From positions 1 to 41,466 of the forward strand of contig DHVW01000011.1 of assembly GCA_002412865.1 (NCBI GenBank): 41,466 nucleotides of DNA, given 5' to 3'. Below are positions 1 to 7,310 of this stretch, piece after piece (within the stretch, counting starts at the first letter, position 1; each line of letters starts with the position of its first letter). A program made the position numbers and the translations under genes. This DNA is from Sulfurovum sp. UBA5198. Lineage in GTDB: Bacteria > Campylobacterota > Campylobacteria > Campylobacterales > Sulfurovaceae. A model generated the notes under the pieces. It did no database searches. It was not told the origin of the DNA and worked only from the letters and a program-made list of their open reading frames with translations.

Positions 1-191
1 TGTCTCATAAAGTGTAGCCAGATCAGTCTGATACAAATACATATGGAAGGAATAATTTCTTTTTACATGGAGGATCTTTGCCAGGAAGTGCGGGATGTGT
101 TGATGTTGGAATTTATGATTCAATGATTTTTAGAGGAACAAATGGAATAATGTGGCAAACTGAGCCAATTGAGATAAAGGTTAATTATTGA
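1..191 (+). pseudogene. C-terminal fragment of an L,D-transpeptidase-like (Tlde1/YkuD-type) domain
   Basis: The frame ending with TGA at 189-191 reads about 57 codons that include RNNFFLHGGSLPGSAGCVD. This is a HGG...SAGC(V/I)D motif like the His and Cys active-site motifs of L,D-transpeptidase-fold domains, including the Tlde1 peptidoglycan-attacking effectors. The same frame has an in-frame TAG at 15-17, and no start codon is visible. It is therefore either a broken gene or the tail of one that begins left of the window with a frame change. The next ORF starts in a TGATG overlap at 191, the arrangement expected for an effector followed by its immunity gene. The motif match is by eye; the effector role is inferred. 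Confidence 0.5.
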
Positions 192-594
192 TGATCAAAG
201 TAATTAAATTAGTATTTTTGTTTACTATAGTATCGTTTATTTTATTTTATTTTATTTTATTCATACTATTGTTGGAAATAATATTATTTTAAATATTTAT
301 GGTGGAAACTACATATTTTATTTTGCAATAGATGTATTAGTTATTTTATTTGCTTTTTTAATAAAAAATTTATTTCCAATAAATAGATTACTATTTGTTT
401 TTATTTGTACACTTGGTATAGTTTTAGGAATGTTTTGTTTGCATGGGTTTGATTATTCATTTTTGCCAAAAGCATTTGAGGGAATATTGTATTTTTTCTA
501 TATTCAAATATTTTATTTTTCGGTAAATTTGATAATTTTTACTTTTATTTCAATTATATTTCAAGCAGAAAAGAATAAAAATGACCACCTATAA
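191..594 (+). pseudogene. Frame-interrupted small membrane protein; candidate phase-variable immunity gene
   Basis: The ATG at 191 overlaps the stop of the upstream fragment. The ORF opens as MIKVIKLVFLFTIVSFILFY but stops after about 33 codons. Immediately after the TTTTA tract (236-261) a second frame is open to TAA at 592-594 and encodes a further stretch of strongly hydrophobic segments ending QAEKNKNDHL. Removing exactly one 5-nt unit would join both frames into one protein of about 132 aa with three or four membrane segments. Hydrophobicity continues smoothly across the join, which argues that this is one gene switched off by repeat number and not two genes. Its position directly after a toxin-like domain suggests an immunity protein. 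No family was recognised. Confidence 0.5.
236..261 (+). repeat. TTTTA pentanucleotide tandem tract inside an ORF
   Basis: The tract reads TTTA, then four TTTTA units, then TT: about five near-perfect units inside the coding sequence of the membrane ORF. The unit length is not a multiple of three, so slippage changes frame. The downstream frame lies at a phase that loss of one unit (or gain of two) would restore. Confidence 0.8.
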
Positions 595-603
595 CCTACC
601 TAG

Positions 604-801
604 ATATTTTACAACCAATGCCCCCTAGCACCTTATGCATCTATGCTCATAGGAGATACATTTGACCATACAGATGATCCAAACAAAGCAGCACAATTAT
701 TATCACATGCAATACTTGGTGCTATCATAGCAAGAGCAAATGGAGGAAATGAATACACAAAAAAGATAATGAAAAATAAGTGTGCGAAAAGTGTGCAATA
801 A
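604..801 (+). pseudogene. Orphan fragment of a hemagglutinin/CdiA-type exoprotein
   Basis: Open from 604 to TAA at 799-801, encoding PLAPYASMLIGDTFDH followed by a KAAQLLSHAILGAIIARANGG stretch. The 'AHAxLGAxxAxxxGG' pattern resembles the segment just before the toxin domain of large filamentous hemagglutinin/CdiA proteins. There is no credible start: the only internal ATG is at 643 and has no ribosome binding site. It looks like a displaced piece of a two-partner-secretion or contact-dependent-inhibition toxin, as is common in orphan toxin cassettes downstream of an active locus. Family assignment is from remembered motifs only. Confidence 0.4.
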
Positions 802-872
802 AACTTGTCAAAAACTTGCTTATACTGACAAGCTAATACATATTTTTGGTGTTGTTGTTTTTCTGAAAAAGT

Positions 873-889
873 AGCTAAATAGCTTTTTT
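873..889 (+). terminator. Possible Rho-independent terminator
   Basis: AGCT-AAAT-AGCT followed by a run of T, with A's before the stem, so it could act on both strands. It lies between the toxin-locus remnants and the tRNA gene. The stem is short, so this is weak evidence. The rest of 802-905 also contains a CTTGTCA...TGACAAG inverted repeat and no gene. Confidence 0.35.
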
Positions 890-905
890 AGTGAGGATTT
901 GTGGG

Positions 906-982
906 TGGTAGCAAGAGAGGGACTCGAACCCTCGACCTCCGGCTTATGAGACCAGCGCTCTAACCAGCTGAGCTACCTTGCC
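906..982 (-). tRNA. tRNA with CAU anticodon (probably elongator tRNA-Met)
   Basis: A 77-nt cloverleaf on the minus strand with encoded CCA. It has a GGCAAGG acceptor strand, D-arm AGCTCAGCTGGTTAGAGC, anticodon loop CTCATAA (anticodon CAU) and T-arm GAGGG-TTCGAGT-CCCTC. It could instead be the lysidine-modified tRNA-Ile2, which also carries CAU; the sequence alone does not separate them. As folded here the first acceptor pair is G-U, and the acceptor and anticodon stems contain further G-U pairs. Its 3' end faces the toxin-locus remnants, which makes it a plausible past integration site, but no flanking duplicate was found. Confidence 0.88.
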
Positions 983-1083
983 ACAATTCTTAAAATTTTT
1001 AAGAGACGACATTATAGTTAAAGTTATATAAAAAGTCAATAGCAAAGTATAGTTTGTGTATAAATATTAATATGTTATTAATA

Positions 1084-1104
1084 CTTTAGTCTAAATGACT
1101 AAAG
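1084..1104. promoter_or_regulatory. HAIR-like inverted repeat upstream of groESL (candidate HspR operator)
   Basis: A perfect inverted repeat, CTTTAGT-N7-ACTAAAG, about 30 nt upstream of the groES -35 box. Its geometry and sequence match the HAIR element bound by HspR-type heat-shock repressors (CTTGAGT-N7-ACTCAAG) better than CIRCE (TTAGCACTC-N9-GAGTGCTAA). No repressor gene is present in the window, so the regulator is inferred. Confidence 0.55.
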
Positions 1105-1130
1105 ATTATTTCATTAGACTGGATAATGCC

Positions 1131-1160
1131 TTGACTTTTTTGCATACTTTAGGATATTAT
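1131..1160 (+). promoter_or_regulatory. Sigma70-type promoter of groES-groEL
   Basis: TTGACT at 1131-1136 and TATTAT at 1155-1160 with 18 nt between, followed 36 nt later by the groES start. The ribosome binding site AAGGAG is at 1185-1190. The region 983-1083 between the tRNA and the operator shows no gene. Confidence 0.65.
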
Positions 1161-1196
1161 GCGTCACAAATCACATGCTAATATAAGGAGCAAATA

Positions 1197-1457
1197 ATGG
1201 TATTCAAACCACTAGGAAATAGAGTATTAATAGAGAGAGAAGAGGAATCAAACACAACACTATCAGGCATCATAATTCCAGATAGTTCAAAAGTAAAACC
1301 ACTAAATGGCAAGGTGCTATCAATTGGTTCAGAAGTAGAAGGTGTTGAAGTAGGAGATGTAGTAGTATTTGCAAAGTATACAGGCACTGAGATAGTTGTT
1401 GAAGGTAATGAGTACTTGATACTTTCAGTAGACGATATTTTGGGTCTATTAAAATAA
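1197..1457 (+). CDS. groES: Co-chaperonin GroES
   Basis: The 86-aa protein has the full length expected of the Cpn10 family. The N-terminal PLGNRVLIEREEE, the mobile loop with SGIIIPDSSK and the C-terminal LILSVDDILGLLK are typical. GroES forms the heptameric lid on GroEL in the cytoplasm and encapsulates folding substrates. The start is fixed by AAGGAG seven nucleotides upstream of the ATG. groEL follows after 18 nt, forming the usual two-gene operon, and the shared upstream promoter with its HAIR-like operator suggests heat-inducible control. Confidence 0.97.
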   Translation: MVFKPLGNRVLIEREEESNTTLSGIIIPDSSKVKPLNGKVLSIGSEVEGVEVGDVVVFAKYTGTEIVVEGNEYLILSVDDILGLLK

Positions 1458-1475
1458 TTTTAAAGGATAATAACA

Positions 1476-3095
1476 ATGGCAAAAGATATATTTTTCGCAG
1501 ATAAAGCACGAAATGGACTATATGAAGGAGTTAGAAAGCTTTCTGACGCTGTAAAAGTAACAATGGGACCAAGAGGTAGAAATGTACTTATTCAAAAGAG
1601 CTACGGTGCTCCACATATAACAAAAGATGGTGTAAGTGTAGCTAGAGAAATTGAGCTCAGTGATAGTTTAGAGAATATGGGTGCATCACTAGTTCGTGAA
1701 GTTGCTAGCAAAACAGCTGATGAGGCAGGGGATGGAACTACAACTGCAACCATTCTAGCACATTCAATATTCAAAGAGGGTCTTAGAAATATAACAGCAG
1801 GCGCTAATCCAATCGAAGTAAAAAGAGGAATGGATAAAGCAAGTGCAGCTATTATAAAAGAGCTTAAAAAGCTTTCAAAAGAAGTAAAAGACAAAAAAGA
1901 GATAGCTCAAGTAGCTACCATTTCTGCAAATTCTGACCATGCTATTGGTGATCTTATTGCTGAAGCGATGGAGAAAGTTGGTAAAGATGGTGTTATTACA
2001 GTAGAGGAAGCAAAAGGTATCAATGATAGTCTTGAAGTTGTAGAGGGTATGCAATTTGATAGAGGCTATCTATCTCCGTATTTTGTTACAAATGCTGAAA
2101 AAATGACATGTGAATTAGAGCATCCAATGATTTTGGTTACGGATGTAAAAATTACAAATTTAAAAGACCTTATCCCTGTGCTTGAGCAGATACAAAAAAC
2201 TGGTAAACCACTTTTAATAATATCAGATGATGTTGAGGGTGAAGCATTGGCAACTTTGGTTCTAAATCGCCTTAAAGGTGTTCTAAATATCTCTGCTGTG
2301 AAAGCTCCAGGATTTGGTGACCGTAAGAAAGAAATGCTAAAAGATATTGCTATCCTAACTGGAGCTACTGTAATTACTGAAGAGCTTGGTTTGAGCTTAG
2401 AGAAAACTACACTAGCTGAACTTGGCTCCGCCTCTAGAGTTGTAATAGATAAAGACAATACAGTAATCGTAGATGGTAAAGGCGACAAAAATGCAGTAAT
2501 AGCTAGAGTAGGTGAGATAAAAGCACAAATTGTCAAAACTACAAGCGAATATGACAAAGAAAAACTTCAAGAGAGATTAGCAAAACTTAGTGGCGGAGTA
2601 GCCGTCATAAAAGTAGGAGCTGCAACTGAAACAGAAATGAAAGAGAAAAAAGATAGAGTTGATGATGCTCTTAGTGCAACCAAAGCAGCAGTAGAAGAAG
2701 GAATAGTTATTGGTGGTGGTGCTGCACTTATTAAAGCTGCGGCAAATGTAAAACTTGAACTTTTCGGAGATGAGAAAGTTGGTGGAGAGATAATAATAAG
2801 AGCTATTCAAGCACCAATGAAGCAGATTGCAGAAAATGCTGGATTTGATGCTGGAGTTGTTGTGGATAAAGTCTTAAACAATAAGGATGTGAATTTTGGA
2901 TTTAACGCTGCAACTGGTGAATATGTAGATATGTTTGAAGCTGGGATTATTGATCCATTTAAAGTAGAGAGAGTAGCATTACAGAATGCAACAAGTGTTG
3001 CTAGTTTGCTCCTAACTACTGAAGCAACTATAAGTGATGTTAAAGAGATAAAATCTCCTAGTCCAACGGTTCCAGATATGGGCGGAATGTATTAA
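1476..3095 (+). CDS. groEL: Chaperonin GroEL
   Basis: The 539-aa chaperonin begins MAKDIFFADKARNGLYEG. It has the ATP-binding TMGPRGRNV and TKDG motifs (around residues 29-52) and GDGTTT at 85-90, then a complete apical domain and the C-terminal equatorial domain with GAALIKAA. It assembles a double heptameric ring that folds proteins with GroES. The C-terminal tail, PDMGGMY, is shorter than the multi-GGM repeat of many GroELs. A ribosome binding site (AAAGGA) lies between groES and the ATG. The minus-strand alkyltransferase gene ends only 8 nt after groEL, so the two units are convergent. Confidence 0.98.
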   Translation: MAKDIFFADKARNGLYEGVRKLSDAVKVTMGPRGRNVLIQKSYGAPHITKDGVSVAREIELSDSLENMGASLVREVASKTADEAGDGTTTATILAHSIFKEGLRNITAGANPIEVKRGMDKASAAIIKELKKLSKEVKDKKEIAQVATISANSDHAIGDLIAEAMEKVGKDGVITVEEAKGINDSLEVVEGMQFDRGYLSPYFVTNAEKMTCELEHPMILVTDVKITNLKDLIPVLEQIQKTGKPLLIISDDVEGEALATLVLNRLKGVLNISAVKAPGFGDRKKEMLKDIAILTGATVITEELGLSLEKTTLAELGSASRVVIDKDNTVIVDGKGDKNAVIARVGEIKAQIVKTTSEYDKEKLQERLAKLSGGVAVIKVGAATETEMKEKKDRVDDALSATKAAVEEGIVIGGGAALIKAAANVKLELFGDEKVGGEIIIRAIQAPMKQIAENAGFDAGVVVDKVLNNKDVNFGFNAATGEYVDMFEAGIIDPFKVERVALQNATSVASLLLTTEATISDVKEIKSPSPTVPDMGGMY

Positions 3096-3103
3096 TATTT
3101 AAT

Positions 3104-3400
3104 TTAAAATATATGGAGGAGTGTTTCAAACTCTTCCACTCTTCCATTTTTAATCTTGACACCTTCTTTTTCCAATAATATTATCTTTTTTTCAATTCCA
3201 AAAGCATATTGCCCAACTTCACCATTGCTATTTACAACTCTATGACATGGTACTATTATGGGATTCTTATTTTTATTCATTGCACGGCCTACTGCACGAT
3301 AAGCTTTTGAGTTTAGCGCGTCTGCTATTGCTTTGTATGTTGTGATTTTTCCACACGGTACTTTGCATAAAAGTTCGTAGCAATCATCAGTAAAGCTCAA
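3104..3400 (-). CDS. Short MGMT/alkyltransferase-like DNA repair protein
   Basis: A 98-aa protein corresponding to the C-terminal DNA-binding and active-site domain of O6-alkylguanine-DNA alkyltransferases. Visible motifs are the helix-turn-helix region KITTYKAIADAL, the arginine-finger region RAVGRAMNKN (35-44) and the active-site PCHRV (51-55), with the acceptor cysteine at 52. The usual N-terminal domain of Ogt/Ada is absent. The length recalls alkyltransferase-like (ATL) proteins, but those lack the reactive Cys, so this may be a minimal active enzyme. The start is TTG, supported by GAGG six nucleotides upstream; it lies 1 nt after the leuA stop, so the two genes are co-transcribed. Confidence 0.85.
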   Translation of the reverse strand: MSFTDDCYELLCKVPCGKITTYKAIADALNSKAYRAVGRAMNKNKNPIIVPCHRVVNSNGEVGQYAFGIEKKIILLEKEGVKIKNGRVEEFETLLHIF

Positions 3401-3401
3401 G

Positions 3402-4955
3402 TCACACCTCGTGACATGAGCTTCTTTGGGATAATTTCCCCTCCATACTAAGATAGCTATTTAAAGCCCCTATATAAGCTCTCGCACTTGCTAACATAGT
3501 ATCTAAGCTTAATCCGTGACCTATAATTGCAGGTTCATTGTCATTAAACATTACTTTGACAGTTACATTGGCTAGTGCATCTTTGCCTTTAGAAACTGAT
3601 GTTACTTTATAATCTAAAAGCGTACCATTGTATCCAGTGACTCTATCAATTGTTTTAAATACAGCGTCTATGGTTCCGCCACCAATGCCTGCATCAGTAA
3701 TTTCAATGTCATTATGACGAATAGTCACAGCAGCACTTGGCACTCCACCTGTTGAGTCCATAAGTTGCATAGCAACAAGCTCATATAATTTCTCAACATG
3801 TGTCATTTCACTTGTAACTAATGCTCTTATGTCGTCATCGTATATATCTTTTTTCTTATCAGCTAACTCTTTAAATCTTTCAAAAGTGCTATTTAAGCTA
3901 CTCTCATCTACCTCAAACCCAAGTTTTACAAGTTTATCTTTGAATGCTGCTCTACCAGAATGTTTGCCCAATATCAATGTATCTTCCATATCAAGACCTA
4001 TATCCTCTGGACGAATAATCTCATAAGTAGATTTGTTTTTCAACATTCCATCTTGATGAATACCACTTTCGTGAGCAAAGGCATTTTTGCCAACAATTGC
4101 TTTGTTTGGCTGAGGCTCAATACCAGTAATATTAGCTACTAATCTACTTGTAGGGTATATCTCTTTGGTATTGATTCTAGTATCAAGTCCTGTAAATATA
4201 TCACTTCTGGTTTTAATAGCCATAACTATCTCTTCAAGTGCAGCATTTCCTGCTCTCTCGCCAAGACCATTTATAGTACACTCTATCTGTCTAGCACCAT
4301 TTAATATACTTTCTAAGGAATTTGCCACACCAAGCCCCAAATCATTATGATTATGAACAGAAATAATCGCACGACCTTTTGTATATTCGCTCATTTCTTT
4401 GACCATAGCACCGATTTCGCTTGGCAACCTAAAGCCAACAGTATCTGGTAAATTTATAGTAGTTGCCCCAGCACTTATGACGGCATCAACTATCTCTTTC
4501 ATAAAACCCATTTCGCTTCTTCCCGCATCTTCACAGCTAAATTCAACATCGTCCGTAAAGGTTCTTGCGTACTCAACAGCTCTAATAGCTCTTTTGATTA
4601 CTTCATCTGGAGTCATTTTTAGTTTATATTCCATATGAATAGAGCTTGTAGCTATAAATGTATGAATTCTTTTTGAAACCGCCTTATAGACTGCTTCTCC
4701 AGCTGCTTTTACATCATTATCCGTTGCTCTAGCAAGTGAACATATTGTTGAGTTTTTAATTTTTTGCGATATTAAACTAATAGCTTCAAAATCACCAGCA
4801 CTAGCAGCTGCAAATCCTGCCTCAATTATATCGACATTAAGTCTCTCTAGTTGAGTGGCGATGCGGATTTTTTCTTCTGTATTCATTGAAGCACCTGGAC
4901 TTTGCTCGCCATCTCTTAAAGTTGTGTCGAATATTTTTATCATTTCATTTGTCAT
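3402..4955 (-). CDS. leuA: 2-isopropylmalate synthase
   Basis: The 517-aa enzyme condenses acetyl-CoA with 2-oxoisovalerate, the first committed step of leucine synthesis. The N-terminal TIM barrel shows FDTTLRDGEQSPGA, which carries the metal-binding Asp and catalytic Arg, and the metal-binding HNHNDLGLG. The C-terminal part, from roughly residue 390, is the LeuA regulatory domain, usually the site of leucine feedback inhibition. The start is ATG with AAGGT upstream. It is preceded by a leucine-rich leader ORF and hairpins, pointing to attenuation by leucyl-tRNA supply. The alkyltransferase-like gene follows directly. Confidence 0.95.
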   Translation of the reverse strand: MTNEMIKIFDTTLRDGEQSPGASMNTEEKIRIATQLERLNVDIIEAGFAAASAGDFEAISLISQKIKNSTICSLARATDNDVKAAGEAVYKAVSKRIHTFIATSSIHMEYKLKMTPDEVIKRAIRAVEYARTFTDDVEFSCEDAGRSEMGFMKEIVDAVISAGATTINLPDTVGFRLPSEIGAMVKEMSEYTKGRAIISVHNHNDLGLGVANSLESILNGARQIECTINGLGERAGNAALEEIVMAIKTRSDIFTGLDTRINTKEIYPTSRLVANITGIEPQPNKAIVGKNAFAHESGIHQDGMLKNKSTYEIIRPEDIGLDMEDTLILGKHSGRAAFKDKLVKLGFEVDESSLNSTFERFKELADKKKDIYDDDIRALVTSEMTHVEKLYELVAMQLMDSTGGVPSAAVTIRHNDIEITDAGIGGGTIDAVFKTIDRVTGYNGTLLDYKVTSVSKGKDALANVTVKVMFNDNEPAIIGHGLSLDTMLASARAYIGALNSYLSMEGKLSQRSSCHEV

Positions 4956-4979
4956 TTTATTTTACCTTGTTTTATAAAA

Positions 4980-5024
4980 GCACTTTAAGTGTGCAAAATT
5001 GTTTAATTGTACCCAAAAAGGGTA
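4980..5024 (-). promoter_or_regulatory. Hairpins of a putative leucine attenuator
   Basis: Between the leader peptide stop and leuA the minus strand carries two small inverted repeats. One is TACCC-N5-GGGTA (5010-5024). The other is GCAC-N7-GTGC (4980-4994), followed in transcript direction by TTTTAT, which is terminator-like. Both stems are short. The attenuator reading rests mainly on the leader peptide next to them; alternative antiterminator pairing was not modelled. Confidence 0.4.
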
Positions 5025-5060
5025 GAAAATATAGAATAAATATATGAATTATTTTTTTAT

Positions 5061-5132
5061 TTATGAGAGTAAGAGTAGCAGGAGAGATGTAACCATTATT
5101 TTGAATGTAGTGTTTATTGTATAACTTTTCAT
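5061..5132 (-). CDS. leuL: Leucine leader peptide of leuA (leuL-like)
   Basis: A 23-aa ORF, beginning MKSYTINTTFKIMVTS, that contains six consecutive leucine codons (CTC CTG CTA CTC TTA CTC) right before its final serine and TAA. Several of these are codons an AT-rich genome would normally avoid, and the run includes four different leucine codons. A strong AAGGAG (5138-5143) precedes the ATG, and a TATAAT-like -10 box lies at 5158-5163. It sits immediately upstream of leuA, where ribosome stalling on leucine codons would sense charged tRNA-Leu. Function is inferred from composition and position. Confidence 0.75.
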   Translation of the reverse strand: MKSYTINTTFKIMVTSLLLLLLS

Positions 5133-5187
5133 TTTCTCTCCTTTTATTATATCTGATATTATAACACAATATCAGCTTCATTTTTAC

Positions 5188-6021
5188 TTACAAAAAAGAT
5201 TTTATCTTCTCTATTACATTTTGTACTACCCAATCAGGAGTAGAAGCTCCAGCCGTAATTCCGCATTTTAGCTTTCCCATAAACCATTCAGCCAAAAGTT
5301 CATCTGAATTTTCTATCAGATAACTATCCTCACAATTACTTTTGCATATTGCATGCAGCTGTTTTGTATTTGATGAATGTTTGCCACCAACAATTATCAT
5401 AACATCAGACTTCCCGGCCAATTTTGATGCTGCATCTTGATTTTCGAATGTTGCATTACATATTGTATTAAATACTCTAACCTCTTTGCATATAGTTATC
5501 AATTTACTTGTAATTTGTACAAAATCCTCTGGTTTTCTGGTTGTTTGAGAGACAACGGCTACTTTATGACCAAGATGACAATTCTCTAGTTCTATTGGCT
5601 CTAAAACTACAAAAACTTTACTTAGTTCATTTGTGTAGCTCATAACACTTTTTATTTCGGGGTGCTCTTTGTCGCCAAAAATAACTACATCATAACCTTC
5701 ACCACTCATTCTTTCTACTATCTGCTGTGGTGTTGTTACATAAGGACAGGTGGCATCTATAATCTTATTTTTTTGAGATTTTAATGCAAAAAATTCATTT
5801 TTAGGTATACCATGTGTCCTTATAACTACTGAAGAATTTGGTTTTATTTCACTGAGATGATTTGCTACACCAATGTTGTATTTTGTGTCTAGTCTATTAA
5901 TCTCATCTTGATTATGAATTAGTGGACCATAAGTAGTGCTATTTGGGTTATCTTCAGCAATTTTAATAGCCCTTTTTACCCCAAAGCAAAACCCATATGA
6001 TGATGCAAGTTCAATTATCAT
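5188..6021 (-). CDS. ispH: 4-hydroxy-3-methylbut-2-enyl diphosphate reductase
   Basis: This 277-aa iron-sulfur enzyme performs the last step of the MEP isoprenoid pathway, making IPP and DMAPP from HMBPP. The three cluster-binding cysteines are visible in SSYGFCFGVKRAI (Cys12), DATCPYV and ICNATFENQDA. The length is typical of the short bacterial IspH. The start codon overlaps the last base of aroA, consistent with translational coupling in the pheS-pheT-aroA-ispH run known from Helicobacter and Campylobacter. There the operon usually continues into rpsA; here the leuL-leuA unit follows. Confidence 0.96.
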   Translation of the reverse strand: MIIELASSYGFCFGVKRAIKIAEDNPNSTTYGPLIHNQDEINRLDTKYNIGVANHLSEIKPNSSVVIRTHGIPKNEFFALKSQKNKIIDATCPYVTTPQQIVERMSGEGYDVVIFGDKEHPEIKSVMSYTNELSKVFVVLEPIELENCHLGHKVAVVSQTTRKPEDFVQITSKLITICKEVRVFNTICNATFENQDAASKLAGKSDVMIIVGGKHSSNTKQLHAICKSNCEDSYLIENSDELLAEWFMGKLKCGITAGASTPDWVVQNVIEKIKSFL

Positions 6022-7310
6022 CAGTGCTGCTCTCTTAGAGATTCTAAAATTTCCATAAAGTTGGGAAATGATGTGTCAATGCACTCAGTATCAGCAATCT
6101 CCATGCTACACATTAGTCCAGCAATTGCAAAACTCATAGCTATTCGGTGATCACCAAAGCTATTTATTGTAGCTTTTTGTAGCTCACCACCAACAATTGA
6201 ATATCCATCTTCTGTTTCGCTACATTCAATATCACATGATTTTAGTCCTGCCAATATAGAGCTGATTCGGTCACTCTCCTTGGCCCTAAGTTCATGAGCG
6301 TCACTCACTGTGCTTGTTCCATCGCTACAAGCCATAGCAATTGCGAGAGCAGGAAGTTCATCTATAAGCCATGCAATATTAGTAGAGACAGTAACTGGTT
6401 TTAGTTTTCCTGTATATGAAATTGTTATATCTCCTATAGGCTCATATATATCCTCTTTTAGTTCATACTCAACGGCAGCACCCATTTTACGAAGAACCTC
6501 ATATGCTTCGACTCTTGTAGGATTTAGAGACATATTTTTTAGTACAATCTTTGAGTTTGGAATAATAGCAGCTGCAACTGCAAAGAAAAAGCCACTAGAT
6601 GGGTCGCTTGGAACACTAATATTTAGTGGTGCAAGAGGTGCTTTTGGAGGGAATATTGCTATCCAGTCATCAGCTTTTGACTCTATGTTTACTCCCATAC
6701 CAGTAAGCATTCGTTCAGTATGATCTCTTGTTAGTATGTTTTCTTTGTAGTAGCTAGTATGAACAGTATTCATGCCAGCTAGTATCATGGCTGATTTTAC
6801 TTGTGCAGAATCTATGGGAGAGTGATATTTGAAAGGTTGTAGTTTTGAGTTTCCTTGTATGCAAAGAGGAGCAAGATTGCCATTGTCTCTTCCAGAAATC
6901 TTTGCACCTATGCCCCGTAACGGAGTAACAACTCTATTCATTGGTCTATTTCTTAGATATTTATCGCCCGTAAGCACAAAAGTACCGTCAATGCCAGAGA
7001 GTAAACCACAATATAGCCTCATTGCTGTTCCTGCATTACCACAGTCTAAAATATCATTTGGCTCTTTTAATTTCACAGGAGGTGTTATGGTAAGTGTACC
7101 ATTATCCCAAGAAACAACCGCACCAAGATCTTCAGCTATTTTTAGCGAGTTCAGTGTATCTTCGGCCTTTAAAAAGTTTTTAATTGTTGAAGGCTTGTCA
7201 CTTAAAAGGGAGAATATTGCGCACCTATGCGAAATTGACTTATCTGCTGCAATTGTACTGCACTCGGTATCAAAGCTACCTAGTAGTCTTTTAATGGATA
7301 TATTTTTCAT
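6021..7310 (-). CDS. aroA: 3-phosphoshikimate 1-carboxyvinyltransferase (EPSP synthase)
   Basis: The 429-aa enzyme of the shikimate pathway transfers enolpyruvyl from PEP to shikimate-3-phosphate. It carries DKSISHR near the N-terminus (phosphate-binding Lys), LDCGNAGTAMRLYCGLL, the RNRPMNR loop, and the C-terminal HELRAKESDR and FGDHRIAMSF motifs, all characteristic of EPSP synthases. The ORF overlaps pheT by 4 nt at its start and touches ispH at its end, so it is co-transcribed with both. Confidence 0.96.
   Translation of the reverse strand: MKNISIKRLLGSFDTECSTIAADKSISHRCAIFSLLSDKPSTIKNFLKAEDTLNSLKIAEDLGAVVSWDNGTLTITPPVKLKEPNDILDCGNAGTAMRLYCGLLSGIDGTFVLTGDKYLRNRPMNRVVTPLRGIGAKISGRDNGNLAPLCIQGNSKLQPFKYHSPIDSAQVKSAMILAGMNTVHTSYYKENILTRDHTERMLTGMGVNIESKADDWIAIFPPKAPLAPLNISVPSDPSSGFFFAVAAAIIPNSKIVLKNMSLNPTRVEAYEVLRKMGAAVEYELKEDIYEPIGDITISYTGKLKPVTVSTNIAWLIDELPALAIAMACSDGTSTVSDAHELRAKESDRISSILAGLKSCDIECSETEDGYSIVGGELQKATINSFGDHRIAMSFAIAGLMCSMEIADTECIDTSFPNFMEILESLREQH

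Noticed and set aside
1..905. The toxin remnants as an element integrated at the CAU tRNA.
   Set aside because: No duplicate of the tRNA 3' end and no integrase are visible in the window, so only adjacency is reported.
1084..1104. CIRCE element for HrcA.
   Set aside because: Spacer and half-site sequence do not match CIRCE; the HAIR-type fit is better.
2066..2557. A long antisense frame within groEL.
   Set aside because: Such frames arise from codon bias of the real gene; no start signals or recognisable product.
4972..5181. A 69-codon minus-strand frame between ispH and leuA.
   Set aside because: It has no good ribosome binding site and overlaps the much better supported leucine leader ORF in another frame; its composition looks non-coding.
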